DNA from: Gammaproteobacteria bacterium
GTDB taxonomy: Bacteria > Pseudomonadota > Gammaproteobacteria > Eutrophobiales > Eutrophobiaceae
DNA length: 64,000 bases
Assembly: GCA_021773215.1 (NCBI GenBank)
Contig: JAJFKM010000017.1
Coordinates: 1 to 64,000, forward strand
Direction of reading: 5' to 3'
Part shown: piece after piece, positions 25,971-35,376 of the stretch
How positions within the stretch are numbered: the first letter of the stretch is position 1
Layout of the letters: the number at the start of each line of letters is the position of its first letter
Notes under the pieces: generated by a model
What the model saw: only the letters and a program-made list of their open reading frames with translations
What the model was told of the DNA's origin: nothing
Databases searched by the model: none
Position numbers and translations under genes: made by a program

Positions 25971-27266
25971 ATGAAAGTTACTTTTAAATTTTTTATCGCG
26001 GGCTTGATGTTTGTATCGCTACAATCACAGGCGGTGCTTGATATCAAAATCACTCAGGGAATTGAGCAGGCATTACCAATCGCCATAGTGCCTTTTAGTT
26101 GGTCACAAGCCAGTAGCGTAGCTCCTATCGATTTAACTAAAGTAATTACTGATGATCTGAAAAGAAGCGGGCGCTTTGATGTCATGGACGAGCTCGATCT
26201 GCCACAACGCCCAGCTGAATTTGATGCCATTAATTTTAATGACTGGCGCAAGCTGGGAATGGAAAATATTCTTATTGGTAATCTAACGCTAACAGAGAAC
26301 GGCGACTACGATGTTAGTTTTCGCTTGATCGATGTTTACCGTGGAAAACAAATAGCCGGTTTTAGAATTCCAGCCAAACCAAATTTATTACGTCGAGTTG
26401 CTCATCAAATCAGCGATATTGTTTTTGAAAAACTCACTGGCACACCAGGTGCGTTTGATACACGTGTTGCTTATATAACCGTTAAGAAAACTAAAAAGAA
26501 AAAAACTCATACACTACAAATAGCTGATGCTGATGGCTATAACGCACAGATTCTACTTGAATCGCCCGAGCCATTACTTTCTCCTGCATGGTCTCCCAAT
26601 GGAAAGAAAATCGCTTATGTGTCCTTTGAAGGAAGGAACTCGGCTATTTATGTGCAAGATATACTGACGGGTAAACGTGAACGAGTCGCTGCATATGAAG
26701 GAATAAACAGCGCGCCTTCCTGGTCCCCCGAAGGGTCTCGGTTAGCCATGACCTTGTCTAAAGATGGTAATACCGAAATCTACATCATGAGTCTGCATTC
26801 AAAGACCCTGAAACGTATGACTAATCATAGTGGCATTGATACAGAACCGACATGGTCTCCCGATGGGCGAAAATTGGCTTTTACTTCAGATCGCAGTGGT
26901 GGCCCACAAATCTATGAGATGGATATTCGTGGTGGCCGACCTAAGCGCGTCAGCTTTGAAGGGAAATACAATGTACGCCCAGCCTATTCACCGGACGGTA
27001 AATTTATCACACTAGTACACGCGGTTAATGGTTCATATCATATCGGCCTACTTGATTTGAGTAATGGCTATATAAATACATTAACCGATGCAAAACTGGA
27101 CGAATCACCCAGTTTCGCACCGAATGGCGGCATGATTATTTATGCTACAACCGGTGTACGTGGTGCACAATTAGCCGCCGTTTCGACTGATGGACGAATT
27201 CATCAACGCCTTGGTTTACAGCAAGGTGATGTTCGTGAACCCGCATGGGGTCCGTTTTTAAAATAA
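25971..27266 (+). CDS. tolB: Tol-Pal system protein TolB
   Basis: 431 residues. Periplasmic protein linking TolA to Pal. Signal peptide at residues 1-22 (ends SQA). The N-terminal alpha/beta domain (to about 160) is followed by a six-bladed beta-propeller with WD40-like repeats SPAWSPNGKKIAYVSFEG, SAPSWSPEGSRLAMTLSKDG, TEPTWSPDGRKLAFTSDRSG and RPAYSPDGKFITLVH. Standard length and order, 15 bases after tolA. Confidence 0.96.
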   Translation: MKVTFKFFIAGLMFVSLQSQAVLDIKITQGIEQALPIAIVPFSWSQASSVAPIDLTKVITDDLKRSGRFDVMDELDLPQRPAEFDAINFNDWRKLGMENILIGNLTLTENGDYDVSFRLIDVYRGKQIAGFRIPAKPNLLRRVAHQISDIVFEKLTGTPGAFDTRVAYITVKKTKKKKTHTLQIADADGYNAQILLESPEPLLSPAWSPNGKKIAYVSFEGRNSAIYVQDILTGKRERVAAYEGINSAPSWSPEGSRLAMTLSKDGNTEIYIMSLHSKTLKRMTNHSGIDTEPTWSPDGRKLAFTSDRSGGPQIYEMDIRGGRPKRVSFEGKYNVRPAYSPDGKFITLVHAVNGSYHIGLLDLSNGYINTLTDAKLDESPSFAPNGGMIIYATTGVRGAQLAAVSTDGRIHQRLGLQQGDVREPAWGPFLK

Positions 27267-27349
27267 ACCGTCTGGCTTATACAGACACACTATTGAATGT
27301 TATGCTATTTAGATAACAGCATTGTTAAATGCTGATAAGGAGAAAAGAT

Positions 27350-27886
27350 ATGTCTATACGCTTATTACTGGTAATCAGTCTTACAGCAATGCTGTTTGGT
27401 TGTAGTTCAGACAAGGTTAAAGATGATGCGCCTGCAGCTGTCGAAGACCTCAGTAGCCAGCAAGCTAATGCCAATGCTGATGATAGCGATGCACAGGCTT
27501 ATGCTACTGATGATAGTTCAACATCCGGATTTAGCCAGCTTGATGACCCACAGAGCCCACTGTCAGTTCGCGTAATCTACTTTGAATATGACAGTAGTGA
27601 AATACGTTCAGAATTTCGCTCTGCTATTGAGGCACATGCTGCTTACCTTAGCCAGAATGCAGACACGACGGTTACCCTTGAAGGGCACGCCGATGAACGT
27701 GGTTCTCGCGAATATAATCTAGCTCTTGGTGAGCGTCGTGCACAATCTATCAAACAACAAATGTTGTTACTGGGTGCTTCGTCGAGCCAGATTAGATTAG
27801 TCAGTTATGGTGAAGAACGACCAGAAATCGATGGTCACGATGAAGCCTCCTGGCAACAAAATCGCCGTGTTGAGATTTTATATTAG
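27350..27886 (+). CDS. pal: Peptidoglycan-associated lipoprotein Pal
   Basis: 178 residues from ATG 27350, with AAGGAG 7 nt upstream; an earlier start at 27329 is inside the ribosome-site hairpin region. Lipobox LFGC at about residues 17-20 (MLFGCSSDK) makes it an outer-membrane lipoprotein. A Ser/Asp-rich linker precedes an OmpA-C domain with EGHADERGSREYNLALGERR that binds peptidoglycan. A hairpin (CAGCAT/ATGCTG, 27317-27334) lies just before the ribosome site. Confidence 0.96.
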   Translation: MSIRLLLVISLTAMLFGCSSDKVKDDAPAAVEDLSSQQANANADDSDAQAYATDDSSTSGFSQLDDPQSPLSVRVIYFEYDSSEIRSEFRSAIEAHAAYLSQNADTTVTLEGHADERGSREYNLALGERRAQSIKQQMLLLGASSSQIRLVSYGEERPEIDGHDEASWQQNRRVEILY

Positions 27887-27897
27887 GAATTTTATAA

Positions 27898-28785
27898 ATG
27901 GATTTTAGTATACGACTATTTACCCTGAGTCTTGTTTTAATTACAGCCGTCTCCGCTGAGGAAGCAACGACTTCGGCAGATAAGGCTCCAGTATTTGAAC
28001 CTATCACGCAGGATCTTAGCGGACGTCTGGCTAAAGTTGAAAAGATGCTTGATAACCGGGCACTACTCGATATGCTCGAGTTGCTTGAATCGCTGAAGAC
28101 AGAAGTCAATTCTTTGCGTGGTGATATCGAAGTACAAACACATACTGTTGAACAGCTTAAACAAAAGCAACGAGAACTCTACACAGATATAGATCGTCGC
28201 CTGCAACGTCTTGAGTCAAACAAGTCTACGGCAAGCTCATCAACCGATCTGGAAGTACTCGATTCCGTCACTAATCAGGATGATGCCGCTACGGAGACTC
28301 CCAGCGGTGAACAAGGACTTGTTGTTGAGACTGATAGTGAACTCATCAACAATGAAGAGGCCATTGCTGAAAAAAAACCAGTCGACCCACAAAAAGCGGA
28401 GGCAGTTTATCAACGAGCATTCAAGCTGTTAAAAGAATCTCAGTATGATCAGGCAGAAAAAGCATTTAAAGAATTTTTAAAGGACTATCCTGAAACTGCC
28501 TTTTCTGACAATGCACAATATTGGCTAGGTGAAACCAACTACGTCATGCAGAAGTACGACATTGCCATTAACGAGTATCAGACTTTATTAAACACATTCC
28601 CGGACAGTAAAAAAGTGTCTCACGCCTTACTCAAGATTGGCTACAGTTACGCAGAACTTGGTAACGCTTCCGATGCTGAAAAAACCTTAACTGAAGTAAT
28701 GAAACAATATCCCGGGACAACTGCTGCACGTCTCGCAGATGAGCGCTTACGAAAAATAAACGCTGCCAAAGAGTCCAACACTTGA
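27898..28785 (+). CDS. cpoB: Cell-division coordinator CpoB (YbgF)
   Basis: 295 residues. Periplasmic protein coupling peptidoglycan synthesis to outer-membrane constriction through TolA. Signal peptide (1-20, ends SAEE), a coiled coil (about 40-105), an acidic disordered linker, then TPR repeats from about 165 (YQRAFKLLKESQYDQAEKAF, FSDNAQYWLGETNY). Eleven bases after pal. Last member of the tol-pal operon. Confidence 0.93.
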   Translation: MDFSIRLFTLSLVLITAVSAEEATTSADKAPVFEPITQDLSGRLAKVEKMLDNRALLDMLELLESLKTEVNSLRGDIEVQTHTVEQLKQKQRELYTDIDRRLQRLESNKSTASSSTDLEVLDSVTNQDDAATETPSGEQGLVVETDSELINNEEAIAEKKPVDPQKAEAVYQRAFKLLKESQYDQAEKAFKEFLKDYPETAFSDNAQYWLGETNYVMQKYDIAINEYQTLLNTFPDSKKVSHALLKIGYSYAELGNASDAEKTLTEVMKQYPGTTAARLADERLRKINAAKESNT

Positions 28786-28786
28786 A

Positions 28787-29473
28787 ATGGATCCTGATAC
28801 ACGGGCTGGTTCATTAGCACGACAAAACGCGCAAGCTGAGTGTCGAATTAATGAAATATTTTTCTCACTACAAGGTGAGTCAATAAAGGTTGGTTTGCCA
28901 ACCATATTTATACGACTTACTGGTTGCCCACTTCGTTGCAGCTATTGCGATACCGCTTATGCATTTCATGATGGCAAAAAGATGACTATCGATGCCATCA
29001 TCCAGGATATCAGCCAATACCGCACAAAACATGTCACCGTTACTGGCGGCGAACCTCTTGCCCAAAAATCATGTCATGAGCTATTAGCAAGATTATGTGA
29101 CGAAAGCTATCAAGTCTCATTAGAAACCAGCGGTGCAATCGATGTCGCCAATGTTGACGACCGCGTTATGAAGATAATGGACCTTAAAACACCCAGCTCG
29201 AAAGAAGAAGCTAAGAATAATTTTGATAACCTCATTCATCTAACGACTAAAGATCAATTAAAATTTGTTATCGGTGATCGACCCGACTATGAGTGGTCAA
29301 TAAAAAAAATGAATGAACTTAAATTAACAGATCTTTGCGAAGTACTATTTTCACCGGAGCACGAAGCGCTTAGTCCTACAGATTTAGCCAATTGGATACT
29401 GGAAGATAAATTGAATGTTCGCATGCAGGTGCAACTACATAAGTATTTATGGAGCAATGTTCCCGGTAAATAA
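28787..29473 (+). CDS. queE: 7-carboxy-7-deazaguanine synthase QueE
   Basis: 228 residues, radical SAM enzyme that ring-contracts 6-carboxytetrahydropterin to 7-carboxy-7-deazaguanine in queuosine synthesis. The cluster motif is CPLRCSYC (CxxxCxxC), followed by DTAYAF. The substrate-side motifs EIFFSLQGES and TVTGGEPL are intact. It starts one base after the cpoB stop and so is likely co-transcribed with tol-pal. Confidence 0.95.
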   Translation: MDPDTRAGSLARQNAQAECRINEIFFSLQGESIKVGLPTIFIRLTGCPLRCSYCDTAYAFHDGKKMTIDAIIQDISQYRTKHVTVTGGEPLAQKSCHELLARLCDESYQVSLETSGAIDVANVDDRVMKIMDLKTPSSKEEAKNNFDNLIHLTTKDQLKFVIGDRPDYEWSIKKMNELKLTDLCEVLFSPEHEALSPTDLANWILEDKLNVRMQVQLHKYLWSNVPGK

Positions 29474-29657
29474 GTTAAGAATTGATCTTTTTCTGCTTAA
29501 ATGTCGTTCCTTATTAATCATACTTGGTAAATTTCGTTGTAGCGTTTTCTCCGATGCTCATTTACTATAATGTAAAATCTGCTTCTCAAAAACACGACAC
29601 CTCATTATGAGTAAAAACCTCTAATTCTCAACAATACCTTATTAATAAAAATACACT

Positions 29658-30338
29658 GTGACAGATTTCAATAAAGCGATTGTCTTGGTCTCCGGTGGAC
29701 TGGATTCAACCACGACACTAGCTATCGCAAAAAACCTTGGTTTTGAATGCTATGCATTAAGCTTTGATTATGGCCAACGTCATATTGCAGAACTACACGC
29801 TGCTAGTCGCGTCGCAAAATCATTTGATACTAAAGATCACAAGATCATCCGTATCGATCTCGGACAGATTGGTGGTTCTGCATTAACAGATAATACTATC
29901 GATGTGCCTGAGTCTCCTTCAGAAGGCATCCCGGTAACCTATGTTCCTGCTCGCAATACACTTTTCCTGTCTTACGCGTTGGCTTGGGCAGAGGTACTAA
30001 ACGCGAATGATATCTTTATCGGCGTCAATGCCGTTGACTACTCCGGCTACCCAGATTGTAGACCAGAATATATTCAAGCCTATGAACACCTCGCCACACT
30101 TGCGACTAAGGCAGGTGTTGAGGGTGCTTCGTTTAAAATACATACCCCACTAATCGACTTGAGCAAAGCGGACATTATCAAGCAGGGCATTCAATTAGGT
30201 GTTGATTACGCAATGACCGTATCTTGTTATCAAGCGGATGAATCAGGGCGCGCTTGCGGCGTTTGTGACTCCTGCCGTTTTAGAAAAGAAGGTTTTAAGT
30301 CGGCAAAACTTACTGATCCAACTCATTACCAACGCTAA
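29658..30338 (+). CDS. queC: 7-cyano-7-deazaguanine synthase QueC
   Basis: 226 residues. ATP-dependent conversion of 7-carboxy-7-deazaguanine to preQ0. The start codon is GTG. PP-loop [15 protein letters not shown] at about 11-25, [14 protein letters not shown] in the core, and a C-terminal zinc site [20 protein letters not shown] with four cysteines. 184 bases separate it from queE; no preQ1 riboswitch is visible there. Confidence 0.96.
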   Translation: MTDFNKAIVLVSGGLDSTTTLAIAKNLGFECYALSFDYGQRHIAELHAASRVAKSFDTKDHKIIRIDLGQIGGSALTDNTIDVPESPSEGIPVTYVPARNTLFLSYALAWAEVLNANDIFIGVNAVDYSGYPDCRPEYIQAYEHLATLATKAGVEGASFKIHTPLIDLSKADIIKQGIQLGVDYAMTVSCYQADESGRACGVCDSCRFRKEGFKSAKLTDPTHYQR

Positions 30339-30387
30339 TTTTCTTTAAATTACAAAGAATACAAAAGAACCCTTATCTATACTAGAA

Positions 30388-30397
30388 TGAACGTTCA
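30388..30397. promoter_or_regulatory. TetR-type palindrome upstream of the GFA gene
   Basis: TGAACGTTCA, a perfect 10-bp palindrome, extended to 12 of 14 in AATGAACGTTCACT. It lies 5 bases after a possible -10 box TATACT (30378-30383) and 30 bases before the start codon. Sites of this form are typical of TetR-family repressors. No such regulator is in the window. Confidence 0.4.
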
Positions 30398-30426
30398 CTA
30401 ATTAACCTGATTATAGGAGATCTTTT

Positions 30427-30840
30427 ATGAGTACAAATCATGGCCGCTGTGATTGTGGTGAATTAGAATATGAATTTCAAGACGAACCGATGAATACGGT
30501 TTTTTGTTATTGTAAAACCTGTCAGTTACATACGAATTCTGATAAGTGGTTTGGCGTTTGGGTCGCTGAGGACAAGTTCAAATTTGTTAAAGGTTCACCA
30601 TCCAGCTTTACGGCATTAGGTGACTCAGGCAAGGAAACACATCGTTTATTTTGTGGCAACTGCGCGACACCGATAGGTCTCAAATGCGATGGTTTTGATA
30701 TGTATTCATTATCGGCTAGCACCATTGACGGTGGCGATAAGCTATTACCCAAGATGCTTATCTATACCTCTGTAGCACCTGACTGGGCTACTTTTCCTGC
30801 AGGAATTCCAAAGTATGATATTCTCCCGCCAAGTGATTAA
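30427..30840 (+). CDS. GFA family protein (Mss4-like zinc fold)
   Basis: 137 residues. CENP-V/GFA domain with zinc-binding cysteines: CDCGELEYEF near the N terminus, FCYCKTCQ at about 35-42 and FCGNCATPIG at about 77-86. The family is named after glutathione-dependent formaldehyde-activating enzyme, but most members have no proven activity. It has its own promoter region with a TetR-type palindrome; GGAGA precedes the ATG at good spacing. Confidence 0.85.
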   Translation: MSTNHGRCDCGELEYEFQDEPMNTVFCYCKTCQLHTNSDKWFGVWVAEDKFKFVKGSPSSFTALGDSGKETHRLFCGNCATPIGLKCDGFDMYSLSASTIDGGDKLLPKMLIYTSVAPDWATFPAGIPKYDILPPSD

Positions 30841-30938
30841 GTCATTCTTAGTAGTAATTAAATATTCTATCTAATTCAATACCGTAAGCAATTATTCAAA
30901 CCACCCTATTTATTGGGGGTGGCTCATATGGAATCTAC

Positions 30939-31766
30939 ATGATAAAAAAATCAATAACATATACGGACCTGATAGAAGATTTCGCTAATAGAAATATACC
31001 TATCGACACCCCTGGGTTTTACGACCATCCCAATTTCATGAAGATTGAGGAAAAGAATGCCAGTTACCTAAGTAACTACGCAAAGTTCGTTGATTATCGA
31101 CCAAGAGAACAATCTTATGACGACTATGTAAAATCTGCCGTACCGCTAGTTGCAAAGATCTTTAATCAGAAATTCGCAGAACATGGTGGCCTAAAACCTG
31201 ACACTAGCGTAGCCGCTTTGATTTCCAAGACATTGGAAAAAATGAATATCTGGAATTATGTTGTAAAAGGATCGATGACAATAAATTTTCCTGTGGAATC
31301 TGAAATAGATACGCGATACTTTTGGTCTTTAGATCACGACGGCTTCACAACTGCACACGTTTGGCTGGTAGTACCCCCATTCTATGTCGTCGATGTAACC
31401 TTATCGTTACACTCTTTTTCTGCCGCTGAAACAAACTACATCGCACCGTATATTTGCACTGAAGCAACTAATATAGTTGAAGCTGAAATAGAGGATGTTA
31501 TTTCTGATGGGTATTGTTCACATTTACAAAACATTAACGTGGAACGTTCGGACTATTTTGCTGCGATAAGTCCGCAAACAGAAAAATTCATCGACGTATT
31601 TCCTGCTCGGGAAGTACTCTTAGAAAGCACAAGAATTAAATACATCCCCGTATCAGTATCCGCGCCTGATGTGCCTTTCGAGCAAATGACATCGATTAGG
31701 TTTGAGGGACAAACGGCATTCGAGCTATATGAGAATGAAATAAAAGGATTAGTGGAGCAATCTTAA
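30939..31766 (+). CDS. Hypothetical protein with transglutaminase-like His/Asp segment
   Basis: 275 residues, not recognised. The middle (about residues 115-170) reads GSMTINFP, then DHDGFTTAHVWLVVPPFYVVDVTLS. The H-x-W with a following V-D-V-T resembles the His and Asp of transglutaminase-like cysteine-protease folds. The expected upstream catalytic Cys is absent: the only two cysteines, near 175 and 198, are downstream of the His. So it would be an inactive or altered member, or the similarity is chance. No signal peptide or membrane helix. A 6-bp hairpin (CCACCC/GGGTGG, 30901-30922) precedes the start. The hotdog gene follows after 21 bases. Confidence 0.6.
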   Translation: MIKKSITYTDLIEDFANRNIPIDTPGFYDHPNFMKIEEKNASYLSNYAKFVDYRPREQSYDDYVKSAVPLVAKIFNQKFAEHGGLKPDTSVAALISKTLEKMNIWNYVVKGSMTINFPVESEIDTRYFWSLDHDGFTTAHVWLVVPPFYVVDVTLSLHSFSAAETNYIAPYICTEATNIVEAEIEDVISDGYCSHLQNINVERSDYFAAISPQTEKFIDVFPAREVLLESTRIKYIPVSVSAPDVPFEQMTSIRFEGQTAFELYENEIKGLVEQS

Positions 31767-31787
31767 TTTAAGTCGGAATTTGTTCGC

Positions 31788-32201
31788 ATGATTAAAAAAG
31801 AAAAGGTCATCGAGTTTCTCGTTAAAGAGTTTCCTCAAAATAAATGTATTGTTGAGGAGATAGGAAAGAAAACTGCAACCATAAGACACAAGATAGGCAT
31901 TGATGAACTACGTCCGGGTGGTACTGTTTCTGGACCAGTATTAATGACCGTTGCGGATGTTGCGCTTTATGTCGCTATTCTTGGAGAGATTGGTATCGTT
32001 CCGCTTGCAGTAACAACGAGTCTTAGCATTAACTTCCTCAGGAAGCCTTCTCCAGACGATGACATTATTGGCGTATGTAAAATAATAAAACTTGGACGAT
32101 CATTAGCCGTTGGTGAAGTATCACTCTACTCAGAAGGGAATGAAGAACCTGTTGCGCATGCAGTTGGGACATACTCTATCCCGCCAACACAAAAGAATTA
32201 A
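31788..32201 (+). CDS. PaaI-type hotdog-fold thioesterase
   Basis: 137 residues. Hotdog fold of the PaaI/YdiI group: LRPGGTVSGPVLMTVADVALYVAI provides the helix, with VTTSLSINFLRKPSPDDDI in the strands. Asp in ADVA is the likely catalytic acid. Such enzymes hydrolyse acyl- or aryl-CoA thioesters; the substrate is unknown. It follows the unknown gene by 21 bases and is convergent with the lytic transglycosylase gene. Confidence 0.8.
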   Translation: MIKKEKVIEFLVKEFPQNKCIVEEIGKKTATIRHKIGIDELRPGGTVSGPVLMTVADVALYVAILGEIGIVPLAVTTSLSINFLRKPSPDDDIIGVCKIIKLGRSLAVGEVSLYSEGNEEPVAHAVGTYSIPPTQKN

Positions 32202-32262
32202 ATTAAGATAACAAATAAACCTTCAAACTATAAATCAGCTTGTTTAAAAGAATAAGAGTGGA

Positions 32263-34464
32263 TTAGTTAAACCTTGTCGGTTCATTAACACTGTTTGCTG
32301 GAGAGAGGGCGGCCAATTTTTGTGTTTCAATTAATCGGATGTAATTGAAATAACGTGTGCGGATTTCTCTAACGTAGACAACTGTTTGACCGCAGTGGCA
32401 ATAAGGTATCTGTTCGCCATTTTTGCTATATGATTTCCCCAAGCCCATCATAGCTAGTTCAACATTATCAAACCATTTGTCTTTATCTAAGCCCATCTTC
32501 TCTGCAAGTTCACGTCCCCGTTTTACTCTGCCATAACCGGCATTATATGACGCGAGAGTAAACCACATCCTGTCTTGCAGCAGTATAGAGTCTTCGAACT
32601 TAGTCCTTAAATAATTTAAATATCGAACACCACCATCGATACTGCTTTCTGGGTTGTTTATATCGCTAACACCCATCAGTTCAGCTGTCGCGGGAATCAT
32701 CTGCATCAATCCTTGTGCACCGGCATATGAATTAGCCTCCGGATTGAATTGACTCTCCTGAAACATCAATGCTGTTATCAAACGCCAATCAAAACCATAC
32801 TCTTCTGAATAATGTTGTGTCATACCATCGTATGGAGATAAAGATGTAACCTGAGACAACCTTTCCTTCCCGGTCTTTATAATTTGCGGCTGTTCAAAAT
32901 ACTTTGCGTGTAAAACATTATACTTTTCACTTCGAAATTCATTTACGAGAAAATTATTCAAAGAGTTAAAAAATTGTTGGTCGTCTGTTCTTACTGCCCA
33001 TCGATGTGCTTGTGGTTCAGATAAAATAAACTGAGATTTAATTCCTACGCTTGCTGATTTTTCTGCAGTTATCTGGTGGTCGCCGACAACGGTCAAGTCA
33101 TACATGCCGAGCGCGACCATTAACATGGTGCCTTCAAGATTGACGCCTTCATCAGCCTTAACTAATTCGAATTCCAAACCCTGATCTTTAAGACCTTGCA
33201 TAAAGTCCCAGTATGGGCTGTCTTCTGCCAGAGTTATTCTTCTTCCAGCAAGTTCACGTAAATCAATAATCGATTCTTCGTTATGACGTCCAATTAACAC
33301 CGGACTAGCATAATTATATGGTGCTGTGTACTGCACCAATTTATTCTCATTAATAATACTGCTGGGTAATGATGCAGCTATAACATCACCCTTGCCACTT
33401 TTAAGTAAATCAAACATCTCTTCTTGAGAGTTTGCTAAAACAACATCCAAACGCAACATGTGACGTGAAGCAAATTGTTTCAATAGTTCGTATTCAAACC
33501 CATATAATTTGCCATTATGTAGATAGTAATGAGATGGGTTTGCATAAGTAATAACTCGCAATACGCCTCTGTCTTTGATAGAAGGAAAATCTTCAAAATA
33601 GACCGACGCGATATCGTGTGTCAGGTATTGCTGGTTTAGGTACTGATTTAATGTTTTATGTAACTCTTCAGCATCATTACTTACGGCCCAGGCCATTCTT
33701 CGCTGCTCAGACAAATTAAAGTTAGCTTGAAGCTCAGAATTTGAGGGCAAATATTTATCAAGAAATAAACTGTTAGCAACTACTAAATCATACTGTGCTG
33801 TTTTTACACGTTGCATGATCTCATCATAAGAAACAGTTAGAGGTATCTCTTGCAGTACCATACCAACTTGTGTCTTTGATAACTCAAGTAACTTATCCCA
33901 AACAGGGGAATTTTTATATGCTGCAACCTGTCGCCCAGCAAGGTCTTCGTACCGACTTATACGACTGCTATCGGCACGCTCAACTATCTTAAATGTAGCG
34001 TTTGCCCAAACATGGGTAAAGTTGATCTCATCTTGAATGCTTGCAGATAGGTTTTGATCTTGAGCAACAATAATATCGCCTTTACCGTTTATGAGTTCAG
34101 GCAATAATTCCCAGCTGTTGTCTACATAGATCCAGCTTAGGTCTAGGTCATTTAGATACGCAAATTCTTCTATTAGCTGTCGTTCTGTTTGACTGATGAC
34201 GCATTCGTTAGTTTTTTGATGTAACAGAACTCGGAATACTTTACGTGCCTTAATGGCAGCCAGGTCATGGCCATCAGGTAAACCGTTGGTAGCATCAGAA
34301 TTTTCGGTTTGCGTAACAGGAGCATCACAAAAATTTTGGTATGGCGTTTCATTATCCAACGCATTGGCGAATATTATGTTGGGAAATAAGAACGTAAAGA
34401 CAATGACAAGGACTCTTGAATAAGAGTTTGTAGTAAACGAGTGATTAATTTTCATTAAATTCAT
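32263..34464 (-). CDS. MltF-like lytic transglycosylase with two tandem binding-protein domains
   Basis: 733 residues from ATG 34464, chosen because GAGG stands 6 nt upstream; a TTG at 34479 is less likely. Signal peptide (about 5-34, ends IFA). Two consecutive SBP_bac_3 domains (about 50-295 and 295-530) are each introduced by an IKxRxVxRV segment. A C-terminal SLT domain has catalytic Glu570 in LMFQESQFNPEANSYAGAQG, then ASYNAGYGRV. MltF cleaves peptidoglycan to 1,6-anhydro sugars and normally has one binding domain and ~500 residues. The second domain is the oddity. Confidence 0.88.
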   Translation of the reverse strand: MNLMKINHSFTTNSYSRVLVIVFTFLFPNIIFANALDNETPYQNFCDAPVTQTENSDATNGLPDGHDLAAIKARKVFRVLLHQKTNECVISQTERQLIEEFAYLNDLDLSWIYVDNSWELLPELINGKGDIIVAQDQNLSASIQDEINFTHVWANATFKIVERADSSRISRYEDLAGRQVAAYKNSPVWDKLLELSKTQVGMVLQEIPLTVSYDEIMQRVKTAQYDLVVANSLFLDKYLPSNSELQANFNLSEQRRMAWAVSNDAEELHKTLNQYLNQQYLTHDIASVYFEDFPSIKDRGVLRVITYANPSHYYLHNGKLYGFEYELLKQFASRHMLRLDVVLANSQEEMFDLLKSGKGDVIAASLPSSIINENKLVQYTAPYNYASPVLIGRHNEESIIDLRELAGRRITLAEDSPYWDFMQGLKDQGLEFELVKADEGVNLEGTMLMVALGMYDLTVVGDHQITAEKSASVGIKSQFILSEPQAHRWAVRTDDQQFFNSLNNFLVNEFRSEKYNVLHAKYFEQPQIIKTGKERLSQVTSLSPYDGMTQHYSEEYGFDWRLITALMFQESQFNPEANSYAGAQGLMQMIPATAELMGVSDINNPESSIDGGVRYLNYLRTKFEDSILLQDRMWFTLASYNAGYGRVKRGRELAEKMGLDKDKWFDNVELAMMGLGKSYSKNGEQIPYCHCGQTVVYVREIRTRYFNYIRLIETQKLAALSPANSVNEPTRFN

Positions 34465-34614
34465 ACTCGACCTCATCAAACTGGCATAAGCAGCTGAAAA
34501 TTCGCGCGAATAATACCCTGTTCTAGGTAATTATTCTATATATAGTGGTTAAAATATTAAGAGCTACAAGATGTAGGAATCAATCTCGTAGAATCGAGGA
34601 AAATTATCACAGAT

Positions 34615-34633
34615 AATGTTGCGCCGCAACATT
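34615..34633. promoter_or_regulatory. 19-bp near-perfect palindrome upstream of the MltF-like gene
   Basis: AATGTTGCGCCGCAACATT, 9-bp arms around one base, in the 252-base gap between murU and the MltF-like gene (all minus strand). It could be an operator or, without a U-run, a transcript hairpin ending the amgK-murU message. Confidence 0.4.
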
Positions 34634-34716
34634 CATGATGAATTTTATTGAAAAAGTTTAATTGAGAAGTTTTTGCAGTAACTATAGATAATAGTTTGTT
34701 AGTATTTACTTACGTT

Positions 34717-35376
34717 TCATGCCCTGTTTTTATTGACTTCATTTAAGCGTTCGGGGGTGCCGATATCACTCCAAAAACCTGTGAAATATTGGCCACTTAC
34801 CCTGTTTTCCTGTGCCGATTGACGCAATAAAGGTGCTAATGGCAATTTACCGAGAGCACAATCTTTAAAAAATTGCGGTGAATAGAGTCCTATGCCGCTA
34901 TATGTCAGTTTCTGTGGCCCTTCATTTTGCAGCTGGCCATTCTCAAGAGCAAAGTCGCCATCTGGGTTATGTGGCGGGTTATCGACCAACACCAGGTGCG
35001 CATTCGAATCCAACTGTTCAGGCAAGGTTAGATAATCAAAATCAGTGTATATATCAGCATTAGTCACGATGAATGGTTCAGTGCCCAATAATGGCAAGGC
35101 CTTAACAATGCCGCCTGCGGTCTCAAGCGGCTCATCACCTTCTTCAGAATAGAGTATTGAAACACCAAAGCTTTCGCCTGTACCCAAATGGTACTGAATT
35201 TGATCTCCCAAGCGACCAGTATTTATAACTATCGCCTCTATACCCGCTAAACCAAGGGCTTCAATCTGATGGACGATGAGTGGTTTGCCTGCAACCTCTA
35301 GTAACGGCTTTGGTACAGCATCGGTCAATGGTCGCATGCGTTCACCTCTACCTGCAGCAAGGATCATGGCGATCAT
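34717..35376 (-). CDS. murU: N-acetylmuramate alpha-1-phosphate uridylyltransferase
   Basis: 219 residues. Nucleotidyltransferase that makes UDP-MurNAc from MurNAc-1-phosphate and UTP in cell-wall recycling, bypassing de novo UDP-MurNAc synthesis. N-terminal MILAAGRGERMRPLTDAVPK is the sugar-nucleotidyltransferase signature; VTNADIYTDFDY carries the metal-binding Asp. The ATG overlaps the amgK stop by four bases. The pairing with amgK gives the assignment; alone it could be another sugar-phosphate transferase. Confidence 0.9.
   Translation of the reverse strand: MIAMILAAGRGERMRPLTDAVPKPLLEVAGKPLIVHQIEALGLAGIEAIVINTGRLGDQIQYHLGTGESFGVSILYSEEGDEPLETAGGIVKALPLLGTEPFIVTNADIYTDFDYLTLPEQLDSNAHLVLVDNPPHNPDGDFALENGQLQNEGPQKLTYSGIGLYSPQFFKDCALGKLPLAPLLRQSAQENRVSGQYFTGFWSDIGTPERLNEVNKNRA

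Noticed and set aside
29474-29657. Possible preQ1 riboswitch before queC
   Set aside because: No preQ1 aptamer stem, C-rich loop or A-rich tail pattern could be found.
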